Below, piece by piece: positions 6,107 to 13,896 of a stretch of 21,250 bases of DNA (positions are counted from its first letter, which is position 1; each line of letters opens with the position of its first letter). The position numbers and the translations under genes were made by a program. This DNA is from a virus. The stretch spans positions 1 to 21,250 of the IMG/VR virus record IMGVR_UViG_3300021389_000187; one strand, written 5' to 3'. The notes beneath the pieces were generated by a model. The model had not been told where the DNA came from. It did no database searches and saw only the letters and a program-made list of their open reading frames with translations.

Positions 6107-9100
6107 ATGAATAATAACCTAACAGCATATGACGGTTTCAGCCTTACTCTAGACGAGGAGGAAGAGGAGACCATCTTTGAGGGCTTCACTCCGATTGAAA
6201 ACCAACAGGTAGAGGAGGAACCTTTCGTAGAGGAGGAACCTCTTTTAGAGGGGTTCACACCGGACACCACGGAGGAGACTGCCTCGGAGGAGGCACCTAC
6301 TAGCTTCGTACCCTCTGGTTTCACAGCTGGTGAGTACTCTGAGAACACGATGGTTGAGGACGGACTGTACCAACCTATTGAAGAGTACATGAACCTGCGG
6401 TTCGGCATTCAGGCCACCGAAGGCAAGACTCGTGAAGAAGTAGTAAACAAGTACCTTAACAGCAGACGCGGCAATGCTATGGGTAACTCCATTGACGCTT
6501 TGTCTGAGGCTGACTTCCTTTACAGTATCAAGGATGACCAAGAGAAGTTAGCTAAAGTTGGACGTGCCTACGGTGTCTACGAGAACATGGCTGGTCTCTT
6601 CTCCAAGCATACGACTGCTGGGGAGAAGGCTGAGGTTGTCATGGACTCCGTTTGGTCTCTTATCGTGGACCCTATCAACTTGGCCGGGGGTATCATCGGC
6701 CGAGCTATAGGTGGCACTGCTACTAGAGTAGGGATTAAAACACTTAACAAGATGGCTACCCAAGCTGCCATGAAGGAGTTGACTAAGCAAGCTGGTAAAG
6801 CTACTGCTAAGAAGGCTGCTGCACGTGTGTACAAGGCCGCTGCAACTACAGCACAGGCTAAGGCTGCTACAGAGATGACGGAGTACGCCACAAAGCTGGC
6901 TGCTACTAAGGGTTTCCAACGTGTGATGACCAAGGCTGGCCTCAAGGAGGTTGCTGCGGCTACTGTTGTCGATTCTATCGCAGGGACTGGTACTGAGTGG
7001 CTCTACCAACGTAGTCTAGCTCAGACAGGTGTTCAAGACGAGGTTAACCCTTACGCTGTAGGTTTAGCTGCGTTGTCGGGTATGGTTATGGGCGGTATCC
7101 AAGCTGGCCGTGTAGCCTACCGTGGTTCCACAGGTCAAGCTCTGGTCTCTGAGGTCGTACAACAAGGTGACCCTAAGAAAGTGGCACGTGAGATGCAGGA
7201 GTCTATCGCTGCGTATATGCAAGAGGGAACACTGGATAAGACATCGTCGTGGGCCTCTAAACTTGCAGACGGCGAGGAGCTTGCCGCTAAAGACACTGAC
7301 TTCTTTGTAGAACTCCTACTTGGCCGGTCTGTAGAAGTAGAGGGTGGTGAGAGTAAACAGTTGTTCAAAGGTCTCGGCCAAACCATGCAGGAGAATGGTT
7401 TCTTCTACGTTAAGCGTGACAAGGATGATAAGATATCGAACTTCGTTGCTGACTTCATCAAGGAGATGGACGATGTAGACGCACAGGGTATCATCCGTGC
7501 GTACAGTGAGAACTCTGGCAACCCTATCACAGACCTAGAGGACATAACAGCTGAGAAGCTGGGTGATCTGTTCGCTAGTAAGATGAACCAAGGTGCTCGT
7601 ACCATGAACGCTGCAAAGCAGATGGCTGATACACTTGACATCAACATCGAGGACTTGGACATCGAGAAGTACCTAGAGGTCTCTATGGGTCTTAAGATGC
7701 TGGAAACACCACCTACTAAGTTTGATGAGTGGGGAGCTGGCGCTGGTGCCGGTATCCGTAAAGCCCAGAATAACATGATTAGATCTCTGGTGTCTCACCC
7801 ATCTACATCTATGTTGAACGTAGTTGGTTATACTGCTGCGTCCGCCATCGGTTCCGCGAGTGATATGACACAGGCTTTGCTGTACGCAAGCCGTGGAGCC
7901 CTACACAACATGGTTGGCCAGTTCGACAAGGGTGCGGATTTCAACCGTGTTGCTAAGTCATTGGCTAAGGCTAACGCCAATCGTGTACGGCTGTTGGTCG
8001 ACCCAGATATGACAGCAGAGGCCTTTAAGTCAGCACTGCTCCGTAATACAGGGGCTATGGAGAAACTAAGCCGTGTTCAATCAGGTGGTGTTGAAATCTC
8101 CTCTGGTATCGAAGAGATGGCCAAGATGGGTGGAACCCAACGTGCTTTCTGGCAGAAGGCCGAAAGTGGTATCGACGTAGTGCAGGCTGCAACCTTTGTG
8201 GACGCACAGGACATCTGGACAAAGTCCCAGGAGTACGTATTCCAAATGGACAAGAACTTACGTACAACCTTCAATAAGAGTTGGGATGAGTTCTACACCA
8301 GTGCGGATGCCCAGAAGATCATGGCGACAAAGCAATACAAACAACTGGAGGCCACTGCTGTTGATAAGACGCTGGAGATGACATTCTCTAAGTCGTACAA
8401 GGGTAAGAAGGCTCTAGGTGAGATTGCTGGGTTTATCGAGGATGCTCGTAACATACCGGGTCTCGGGGCTCTTGTGCCCTTCGGTAAGTTCTTTAACAAC
8501 ACCATTGACTTTACTGTTAAGAATAGCCCAGTGGGTCTTGCAGCTAAGGTAACAGGACTAGGGTACAAGGACGTACCTATCAGTGAGATGGTAGCTCGTA
8601 CAACGGTAGCAGCTGGTCTGGTATACTCTATGGCCAGCGGTGAGGACGAAGCTAGACGTCAGGGCCTAGGCCTCTACGAGAAGGTGAACGAGCGCACAGG
8701 TGAAGTTAGTAGTCTTCAGTACGACTACCCGTTGTCCCTCTTTAAGGCAGCTGGTCGTATCTTCTCCTACAAACAAGCCGGGGAGAACGTGCCTGATGAG
8801 ATTGCGGAACAGGTTATCCGTGACTTCTTTGGTGGATCTTTGACACGTAACATCTCTAAGTCAGGTGATGTTATGGTTGACGCTGTAGCTTCCTTGATTA
8901 AAATGGAACTAGAAGATTCCGCTGAGAAGGCTAAACAAGCCATAGGCTCTATTGGTTCCCAGTATGTGTCTGCCTCTACTCGTTTTGTAGAACCTATCAA
9001 CGAGCTGGTAGGGTTGGTGATGTCCGACTCCATTGAGCGTGGACCTGAGTTGAACACTGGGACAGGGTTTGCCAAACAGGCAAAGGACTCCATGCGGTAC

Positions 9101-9685
9101 TTCAACAACGTAGCCGAGCTCTTCACAGGTAAAGCATCTCAAGTCAAGTACTCTTCTACTGAGGGTGTGATGGACCCGCAGTCAGCTAAGATGCTAGGTT
9201 CACGACCTGAGATGCATACAGACGCACTGCGTGTGATGCAAATGTTAGGCTACGAGGGTTGGCAACTTAACGCTGCCTTCAAGGTATCCAAGGCTACACC
9301 TGAGGCTGGCAACCAGTACCAACGTAACTTCTTTAACCTCATAGAGAGCGAGGCATCTGTGTTGATGCAGAACTCTGTATTCCGGTCTATGAGCACTGAG
9401 CAACAGCGTATCATGTGGGATAAGAAGGTAAAAGAAGTCAAGACAATGGCCTCAAGAGACCTGTTTCTAAGAGGGGAGGGGGATAGCACTTTGTACGAAC
9501 AGTACGACCTAGTCAACTCTTCTTCTGCAGAAGAGCTCCAACGTGCTATGGAGGAGCTTGGTGTTGAAGGTAAGGATGTCTTCGACCTGAATAGGGAGAC
9601 GTTAGTTATCTTGAAGAATAGTATTAAAACGCAGAAGACACTCGACGAGCTGAGTATCCCAGCTGGAGCTTATGCGAGGCCTTAA
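6107..9685 (+). CDS. Large internal virion/DNA-ejection-type protein
   Basis: 1192 residues, two bases after the previous stop, with a weak AGGA upstream. The first ~80 residues are very acidic and carry Gly-Phe motifs at 10, 26, 49 and 71 (GFSL, GFTP, GFTP, GFTA). Hydrophobic, glycine-rich stretches follow near residues 180-205 (IVDPINLAGGIIGRAIGG) and 320-345 (GLAALSGMVMGG), around an Ala/Lys-rich helical region; other hydrophobic segments lie near 560-600 and 830. The size is close to T7 gp16 (about 1300 residues), and such hydrophobic helices suit a protein that enters the host envelope during ejection. Unlike gp16 it has no lysozyme motif; that domain is on the separate 2814-3596 gene. 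Last gene of the + block. The ejection role is inferred from size, context and composition. Confidence 0.65.
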   Translation: MNNNLTAYDGFSLTLDEEEEETIFEGFTPIENQQVEEEPFVEEEPLLEGFTPDTTEETASEEAPTSFVPSGFTAGEYSENTMVEDGLYQPIEEYMNLRFGIQATEGKTREEVVNKYLNSRRGNAMGNSIDALSEADFLYSIKDDQEKLAKVGRAYGVYENMAGLFSKHTTAGEKAEVVMDSVWSLIVDPINLAGGIIGRAIGGTATRVGIKTLNKMATQAAMKELTKQAGKATAKKAAARVYKAAATTAQAKAATEMTEYATKLAATKGFQRVMTKAGLKEVAAATVVDSIAGTGTEWLYQRSLAQTGVQDEVNPYAVGLAALSGMVMGGIQAGRVAYRGSTGQALVSEVVQQGDPKKVAREMQESIAAYMQEGTLDKTSSWASKLADGEELAAKDTDFFVELLLGRSVEVEGGESKQLFKGLGQTMQENGFFYVKRDKDDKISNFVADFIKEMDDVDAQGIIRAYSENSGNPITDLEDITAEKLGDLFASKMNQGARTMNAAKQMADTLDINIEDLDIEKYLEVSMGLKMLETPPTKFDEWGAGAGAGIRKAQNNMIRSLVSHPSTSMLNVVGYTAASAIGSASDMTQALLYASRGALHNMVGQFDKGADFNRVAKSLAKANANRVRLLVDPDMTAEAFKSALLRNTGAMEKLSRVQSGGVEISSGIEEMAKMGGTQRAFWQKAESGIDVVQAATFVDAQDIWTKSQEYVFQMDKNLRTTFNKSWDEFYTSADAQKIMATKQYKQLEATAVDKTLEMTFSKSYKGKKALGEIAGFIEDARNIPGLGALVPFGKFFNNTIDFTVKNSPVGLAAKVTGLGYKDVPISEMVARTTVAAGLVYSMASGEDEARRQGLGLYEKVNERTGEVSSLQYDYPLSLFKAAGRIFSYKQAGENVPDEIAEQVIRDFFGGSLTRNISKSGDVMVDAVASLIKMELEDSAEKAKQAIGSIGSQYVSASTRFVEPINELVGLVMSDSIERGPELNTGTGFAKQAKDSMRYFNNVAELFTGKASQVKYSSTEGVMDPQSAKMLGSRPEMHTDALRVMQMLGYEGWQLNAAFKVSKATPEAGNQYQRNFFNLIESEASVLMQNSVFRSMSTEQQRIMWDKKVKEVKTMASRDLFLRGEGDSTLYEQYDLVNSSSAEELQRAMEELGVEGKDVFDLNRETLVILKNSIKTQKTLDELSIPAGAYARP
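6209..6241. repeat. 15-bp direct repeat, 18-bp period, in acidic N-terminus
   Basis: GTAGAGGAGGAACCT occurs at 6209-6223 and 6227-6241, encoding a duplicated VEEEP segment. It keeps frame and looks like recent local duplication. Confidence 0.85.
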
Positions 9686-9689
9686 ATGC

Positions 9690-9726
9690 AAAAAGGCCCC
9701 CCTCAGTTTTTACACCGAGAGGGGCC
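9690..9726 (-). terminator. Intrinsic terminator ending the minus-strand block
   Basis: GGCCCCCCTC (9695-9704) can pair with GAGAGGGGCC (9717-9726), ten pairs with one mismatch. Read on the minus strand the stem is followed by five Ts (9694-9690), a canonical intrinsic terminator for leftward transcription. On the + strand no T run follows the stem, so it is a weaker stop for the virion block, although it lies just after that block's last gene. Confidence 0.85.
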
Positions 9727-9733
9727 AGTTAGT

Positions 9734-9976
9734 CTACTTATTATAATTGAGGATTAGGTCTGCATACCTATAAGCCTCTTCCACGAGTTCTTCCGCTCGT
9801 GCTTTACTACTACTGGAAGCCAGCAGCCCGGCTAATACTGAAGCTGCTATTGTTGCCCTTGAAGGGGAGAGACCCTCAGGTGCACGTGCTTTCATAGTAA
9901 TCTTCCTGCCTTCAACGAAGGCCTTAGCCTCTTGCTCCAGACATGGTGCAGGGGGCTTCTTTTGTTTAGTGGCCAT
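9734..9976 (-). CDS. Small alanine/lysine-rich protein, unknown
   Basis: 80 residues, last gene of the minus block, with its own promoter at 10010-10038 and a terminator just after it. The N-terminus is basic (MATKQKKPP), a mildly hydrophobic stretch occurs near 45-57 (TIAASVLAGLLASSSS), and the C-terminus is an amphipathic helix ending YRYADLILNYNK. The hydrophobic stretch is short and Ser/Ala-rich, so a holin is possible but poorly supported. No family was recognised. A weak GGTGAAG lies ahead of the ATG. The single-gene transcription unit suggests separately timed expression. Confidence 0.6.
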   Translation of the reverse strand: MATKQKKPPAPCLEQEAKAFVEGRKITMKARAPEGLSPSRATIAASVLAGLLASSSSKARAEELVEEAYRYADLILNYNK

Positions 9977-10009
9977 TGTGCTTCACCCTATACTAAATTC
10001 TACCCGTGT

Positions 10010-10038
10010 ACTGTACCATATCTGCAACACTTTGTCAA
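10010..10038 (-). promoter_or_regulatory. Sigma70-like promoter for the 80-aa gene
   Basis: On the minus strand TTGACA (10038-10033) is followed after 17 bases by TACAGT (10015-10010) with an extended -10 TGG just ahead. The -35 begins 3 bases after the stop codon of the ClpP-like gene. Expected start near 10003, leading into the gene at 9976. Confidence 0.65.
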
Positions 10039-10041
10039 GTA

Positions 10042-10728
10042 TTAATACGTATCAATGATCTCGTCGATGATACCATGTTTCTTACACTCCTCAGGAGTAA
10101 GCCACTCGTCTGTGGGGTGAAGGAGGTGTTTGCGGATGTAGGTCTCAGACTTCTTAGTACACTTCTTGTAATGTTCTATCATGCGATCACCTGTTAGATC
10201 AAACTCTTTAATGATTGCTTGAAGCTCATGCTCTTTACCTCTACTGCCCCACGAGAACTGGTGTGACATAACAGAGGTGTTGTGTGTCAGTAGACGACGC
10301 TCACCTGCCATAATTGTGAGTACACCGCATGAAGCTACGAGTCCCTTGCCGATAGTAACCACTGGAATCTCTGACATCATCATTGCATCGATCAAGTGGA
10401 AGGCTGAATGAACTGAACCACCGGGGCTGTTGATAATCAATGTAAGCTGGGTAGGTCGTACTTCATCAGGCATCAGGTTGTACTCATAGATAGCTGCTAC
10501 AAGAGGCATGATCTTCTCTTGATCAAACTTGTCTACTAACATAAGAATACCATTCTCACGCAGGTAGCTGCCCGGTTGTTTCATCTCAGGAATAGGCTCG
10601 GGGGGCTTACAGCTAGGACAGACCATGGGTGCCGCTACTGGCTCAGGAGCCTTAGCAGGGGCTGGTTTAGTAGCCTTAGTCTTTTTAGCTGGTGTCTTCT
10701 TAACATTGGTTATCAGTTTATTAAACAT
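10042..10728 (-). CDS. ClpP-like serine protease
   Basis: 228 residues; AAGGA seven bases before the ATG. Residues 1-50 are a Lys/Pro/Ala-rich extension containing a lone CPSC (37-40); 52-228 form a ClpP/crotonase-fold protease. Visible landmarks are LIINSPGGSV (97-106, oxyanion loop), GLVASCGVL (129-137) with nucleophile S133, MSHQ with H156, and DEWLTPEEC starting at D207 as the likely acid, then the family ending KKHGIIDEI. The triad is therefore complete. Bacterial ClpP degrades proteins with an ATPase partner; phage members can be prohead proteases. This gene sits in the replication/host-takeover block, far from any capsid gene, with PhoH and DUF3310, so regulated degradation of host or early phage proteins is at least as likely as capsid maturation. 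Fold confident, target unknown. Confidence 0.85.
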   Translation of the reverse strand: MFNKLITNVKKTPAKKTKATKPAPAKAPEPVAAPMVCPSCKPPEPIPEMKQPGSYLRENGILMLVDKFDQEKIMPLVAAIYEYNLMPDEVRPTQLTLIINSPGGSVHSAFHLIDAMMMSEIPVVTIGKGLVASCGVLTIMAGERRLLTHNTSVMSHQFSWGSRGKEHELQAIIKEFDLTGDRMIEHYKKCTKKSETYIRKHLLHPTDEWLTPEECKKHGIIDEIIDTY

Positions 10729-10767
10729 GTTAGCGTCCTTGTAAGGGGTACAGACAGTGAAAGTTTT

Positions 10768-11085
10768 TCATAGCTTGTCATGTCCTTTAAGTTCATTTAT
10801 ACGCATCTCTGCGTACCTGATAACCTTCTCTAAGTCTATGATCTCGGACTCGAGCATGGTCTTGTCGGGGTAGGCCTTAAACCCTGCGCGGCTTGCGTAC
10901 TTGACGATGTTGCCACGCCAGAACTCGAAGCTGTTACGCATGATAAAAGTGATCGGCTCAATGGCCCAGCGTGTGTAATGGCTAGGCTCTTGAACAATAT
11001 TATCTTTATTCATATATTTATCTCCACAGAAAAAACAGTTAAATCCTTCTGGGGTACTATCCCCGCACCAATTACAATCTACCAT
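10768..11085 (-). CDS. Zinc-ribbon DUF3310 protein (T7 gp1.7-related family)
   Basis: 105 residues from the ATG at 11085. A longer reading begins 30 bases upstream at 11115, but GAGGAG at 11096-11091 sits five bases before the inner ATG, and that start overlaps the PhoH stop (ATGGTAG), typical of coupled translation. Residues 1-20 carry a CxxC-x9-CxxC zinc ribbon (C4, C7, C17, C20). Residues about 27-100 match DUF3310: PSHYTRWAIEPITFI, then FWRGNIVKYASRAG and LEKVIRYAEMRI. The T7 member of this family, gp1.7, acts on nucleotides (a dTMP/dGMP kinase). A role in nucleotide metabolism is plausible given MazG and RNR nearby, but the kinase activity cannot be assumed for this divergent protein. 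Confidence 0.8.
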   Translation of the reverse strand: MVDCNWCGDSTPEGFNCFFCGDKYMNKDNIVQEPSHYTRWAIEPITFIMRNSFEFWRGNIVKYASRAGFKAYPDKTMLESEIIDLEKVIRYAEMRINELKGHDKL

Positions 11086-11789
11086 ATCTTCTCCTCGTAG
11101 AAAACCCGAACCCACTGTGCACAGATGTCTGACCGTACAATGTCGTCAAGTGTAAACTCGATAACAGGAACAGGGAGCATGTGCTTCTTAGCAAGGTGTG
11201 TGATCTTGGTCAACCCGTCTCCGTCCTTAAGGTCTGTCTGCTGTACGTCTCCATTAAGAACGATGGTAGAACCTTCTCCTACCCGTGTGAGTAGCATCTT
11301 GAGTTCATGGGTAGTGATGTTCTGCGCCTCATCGCAGATGATGAAAGCGTTATCGAATGACCGACCTCGCATCATAGCCAGAGGAGCTGTTTCAATATTA
11401 CCGTTCTTAACGCCAGTTTCAACAGCACCTTTACCTAGGTGTTTGGTGAGCACGTCCAGTACGGGGAGAGCCCAAGGGGCCACCTTCTCGGCCAGATCAC
11501 CGGGTAGGATACCGATGTCCTTGCCTACAGAGACCATAGGACGTGTGATAACAATACGATCAATGGTTTTAGTTGTGTACAGATCAGCGGCCATTGTTGT
11601 GGTAACGTACGTCTTACCAGTCCCAGCTGGTCCAAAGACTATAACTTGATTAGAAGTCTTGATAGCTTCCATCAGGTTAGCTTGATTGTCCGTCTTGGGT
11701 AAGATACCTGACGTCTTCTTAGCAGCTGCACCTTTATAGGTAGTTATACGCCTAGTCTTCTCTTTTGGTTTTGGTTTCTGGGGAGCCAT
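11079..11789 (-). CDS. phoH: PhoH-like ATPase
   Basis: 236 residues; AGGA six bases before the ATG. A basic N-terminus (1-30) leads to the PhoH P-loop domain: Walker A GPAGTGKT (53-60), the family segment ITRPMVSVGKDIGILPGD (81-98), Walker B IICDEAQN (150-157) and sensor-like VLNGDVQQTDL (177-187). PhoH proteins are RNA-associated ATPases induced by phosphate starvation in bacteria and are very common in marine phages, including SIO1. Their phage role is unsettled; RNA turnover or phosphate stress are the usual suggestions. It heads a PhoH-DUF3310-ClpP transcript with its own promoter (11843-11872), and overlaps DUF3310 by seven bases. Confidence 0.93.
   Translation of the reverse strand: MAPQKPKPKEKTRRITTYKGAAAKKTSGILPKTDNQANLMEAIKTSNQVIVFGPAGTGKTYVTTTMAADLYTTKTIDRIVITRPMVSVGKDIGILPGDLAEKVAPWALPVLDVLTKHLGKGAVETGVKNGNIETAPLAMMRGRSFDNAFIICDEAQNITTHELKMLLTRVGEGSTIVLNGDVQQTDLKDGDGLTKITHLAKKHMLPVPVIEFTLDDIVRSDICAQWVRVFYEEKIW
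11091..11096 (-). promoter_or_regulatory. Ribosome binding site that sets the DUF3310 start
   Basis: GAGGAG on the minus strand, five bases before the ATG at 11085 and inside the end of phoH. It favours the inner start over the upstream one at 11115. Confidence 0.8.
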
Positions 11790-11809
11790 GTCTTTTCCTA
11801 TTCTGTATT

Positions 11810-11839
11810 AAAAAAGGGGAAGACCTTTCGATCCTCCCC
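11810..11839 (-). terminator. Strong intrinsic terminator after RNR
   Basis: On the minus strand GGGGAGGATC (11839-11830) pairs fully with GGTCTTCCCC (11825-11816), ten pairs including two G-U, closed by a GAAA tetraloop, and is followed by six Ts (11815-11810). It separates RNR from phoH. Confidence 0.9.
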
Positions 11840-11842
11840 GTT

Positions 11843-11872
11843 AGTATAGCACATTACACTATGGTATGTCAA
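11843..11872 (-). promoter_or_regulatory. Extended -10 sigma70 promoter for phoH
   Basis: Minus strand: TTGACA (11872-11867), 18-base spacer, TATACT (11848-11843) with TGC just before it. The -35 starts about 10 bases after the RNR stop. Expected start near 11836 falls inside the terminator stem described separately. The TGTGCTATACTA core is shared with the SSB promoter. Confidence 0.8.
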
Positions 11873-11881
11873 GGTTAAGTG

Positions 11882-13645
11882 TTAGCTACATTCCTTCTGA
11901 CCTGTTATAGGATCGAAGTAGCAAGCACCTCCCTCGTCTACGTAGTCGCCGTTGTCTTCTTCCACCTTCACAGGAACTACGTCCTCAGAGGATGAAGCAT
12001 TCAAGATACCGTACCGCTTACCAGAGGCCCGGAAGGTTGTACAACCAGAGGCACCGCCATCGTAAGCAGCCATGTAGACATCCTTGAACTCTTCCCATGT
12101 AACATCGTCTCCAACATTACAAGTCTTAGAACAGGCGGAGTCAACGTACTTAGAAGCTAGGTTAAGTACTTTAACGTGGGCCATAACTGGAAGGTCATCA
12201 GCCTTACGCCCTTTGACCCCAAAGACACGGAAGCCGTAGTCGTCTACCCGTTCGATACGTGGCCCATCGTAGGTCTGGATGGTACGATCAAAGCCGTAGG
12301 AGAAGACTGGCTCAATACCCGAGGATACGTTATCAGCTGAGAGGCTGATTGTACCAGTAGGTGCAACACTCAAGAGGTGAGAGTTACGGATACCGTGGTT
12401 GTGGATAAGTTCTCGGATATCCTCAGGTAGTGTCTTAGCGAAGTCACTGTCAAGGTACGCACGGTCAAAGAGAGGAAATGGACCCTTCTCTACAGCGAGC
12501 GACACAGACGAGCGGTAGGTTGTGTCACGTATACAAGCCATGATGTCCTCTAGTACAATGAGGAACATCGGAGAGCCGTACGGATGGCCCATAGCCTCGA
12601 TAGCGTTGGCTACCCCTGTAACCCCTAGGCCCATACGGCGTTTGGACCGAGCCTCACCTTCCTGTGAAGGCAGTGGGTACACAGCCCGATCAACTACGTT
12701 ATCCATGGCCCGTACTACGTGTGGGATGTCATACTTCAGCTTATCAAAGTCAAAGGCATAACCACCTGCTGCATTTTTCTTGAGGTACTTAGTCAAGTTG
12801 AATGAACCAAGTAGACAAGCACCGTTGGGTGGCAATGGTTGCTCCCCGCAAGGGTTAGTAGCTGCGATAGTCTCACAGTAATGCAAGTTGTTCTTCTGGT
12901 TGATACGGTCAATGAACAGGATACCTGGTTCTGCCCAGTCCCAAGTGGACCGGAGGATGTCATCCCATAGAGCACGTGCGTTGATGGTGTCGTATACCCG
13001 ACCTTCAAACTCTAAGTCGAATGTACCGTCGTTCTTGACGGCCTGCATGAACTTATCAGTAACACCGACAGACAGATTAAACTGTGTGAGGGTGGTTGAG
13101 TTGTTCTTAATACGGATGAACTCGGCAATGTCCGGGTGGTCTACCCGAAGAACACCCATCTGGGCTCCGCGTCTGTGGCCTGCTGAGGAGATAGTCTTAC
13201 ATACTGCGTCAAAGATACCCATGAAGCTAAGAGGACCACTAGAGCGGCTGTCTAAGCCCTTGATAAGGGCCCCTGAGGGACGAAGAGTAGAGAAGTCGTA
13301 TCCGATACCCCCTCCTAGTTGCATCGTTGTAGCAGCCTCCTCAGCTGCTTTCATGATGCCTCCCATGCTGTCTGGGATGGTCATCGAGACAAAGCAGTTG
13401 TAAGGGGTCACTCGCCGTGGAGCACCCATCGCGGACTGTACCCGACCCGCTGGCATGAACCGCATATCGTATAGGATATCACGGAAGTTAAGGAAGTGCT
13501 CTTGGTCGTCTTGCAACGCCTCCGCTACCCGTGTCATAGCCCCCTTGAAGCTCTCCCCTTTGGAGCGGTACTTCATGGCGTGGATCTCCTCAGAGATACC
13601 GATTGTTGGGCCGTAGTTATCTTCCGGTGTTGAGTTTTTAATCAT
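11882..13645 (-). CDS. nrdJ: Class II (B12-dependent) ribonucleotide reductase
   Basis: 587 residues; GGAG ahead of the ATG. It reduces ribonucleotides to deoxyribonucleotides. Landmarks: MPAGR (64-68), NCFVS with C84, a GGGIGYDFS stretch (111-119), NPCGEQ (264-269) giving N264, thiyl C266 and E268, ACLLGSFNL with C277 as partner of C84, and APTGTISL near 430. The C-terminus ends with a cysteine pair (C575, C586) for re-reduction. Class II is favoured because no NrdB radical subunit or ATP cone is present and the sequence resembles NrdJ of SIO1/cobavirus-type roseophages. It therefore needs adenosylcobalamin from the host. Somewhat shorter than many bacterial NrdJ. It ends the transcript that includes MazG and DUF1127. 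Confidence 0.93.
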   Translation of the reverse strand: MIKNSTPEDNYGPTIGISEEIHAMKYRSKGESFKGAMTRVAEALQDDQEHFLNFRDILYDMRFMPAGRVQSAMGAPRRVTPYNCFVSMTIPDSMGGIMKAAEEAATTMQLGGGIGYDFSTLRPSGALIKGLDSRSSGPLSFMGIFDAVCKTISSAGHRRGAQMGVLRVDHPDIAEFIRIKNNSTTLTQFNLSVGVTDKFMQAVKNDGTFDLEFEGRVYDTINARALWDDILRSTWDWAEPGILFIDRINQKNNLHYCETIAATNPCGEQPLPPNGACLLGSFNLTKYLKKNAAGGYAFDFDKLKYDIPHVVRAMDNVVDRAVYPLPSQEGEARSKRRMGLGVTGVANAIEAMGHPYGSPMFLIVLEDIMACIRDTTYRSSVSLAVEKGPFPLFDRAYLDSDFAKTLPEDIRELIHNHGIRNSHLLSVAPTGTISLSADNVSSGIEPVFSYGFDRTIQTYDGPRIERVDDYGFRVFGVKGRKADDLPVMAHVKVLNLASKYVDSACSKTCNVGDDVTWEEFKDVYMAAYDGGASGCTTFRASGKRYGILNASSSEDVVPVKVEEDNGDYVDEGGACYFDPITGQKECS

Positions 13646-13704
13646 ACTTTATCTCCAGTTGTTTATTAAATAATTCCATCACGATCATTAGGCTATTATT
13701 TTCT

Positions 13705-13896
13705 TTACTTACCACGTTCTTGTTTATCCTCTGGAAGCCATACCATACGGTCAATGTCTACCCGTGTAATCCCGATATCTTTTAACTCACGGTCTGACAA
13801 ACGGTTAAGAATCTTAATCGCTTGACGATGCTCTGACCACATCACACAGTACCGAATGAACCGTACAACTATATTGTTTACCCATCTTTTCTTCAT
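13705..13896 (-). CDS. DUF1127 (YjiS-like) small basic protein
   Basis: 63 residues, starting within the ATGA overlap with the MazG stop. The C-terminal half, LNRLSDRELKDIGITRVDID (31-50), is the DUF1127 signature; the N-terminus is basic and partly hydrophobic (MKKRWVNNIVVRFIRY). These small arginine-rich proteins are widespread in Alphaproteobacteria, where some bind RNA or influence RNA turnover and phosphate/carbon regulation. Seen here is only the motif; RNA-directed control of host metabolism is inference. It may have been taken from the host. Between it and RNR lie 59 bases with only the RNR ribosome binding site visible. Confidence 0.85.
   Translation of the reverse strand: MKKRWVNNIVVRFIRYCVMWSEHRQAIKILNRLSDRELKDIGITRVDIDRMVWLPEDKQERGK

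Noticed and set aside
9690-9726. Fully bidirectional terminator between the convergent blocks
   Set aside because: Only the minus strand has a T run after the stem, so strong + strand termination is not supported.
12888-13403. A 171-codon + strand frame antisense to RNR
   Set aside because: It mirrors the codon pattern of the conserved RNR gene and has no ribosome binding site or recognisable protein.
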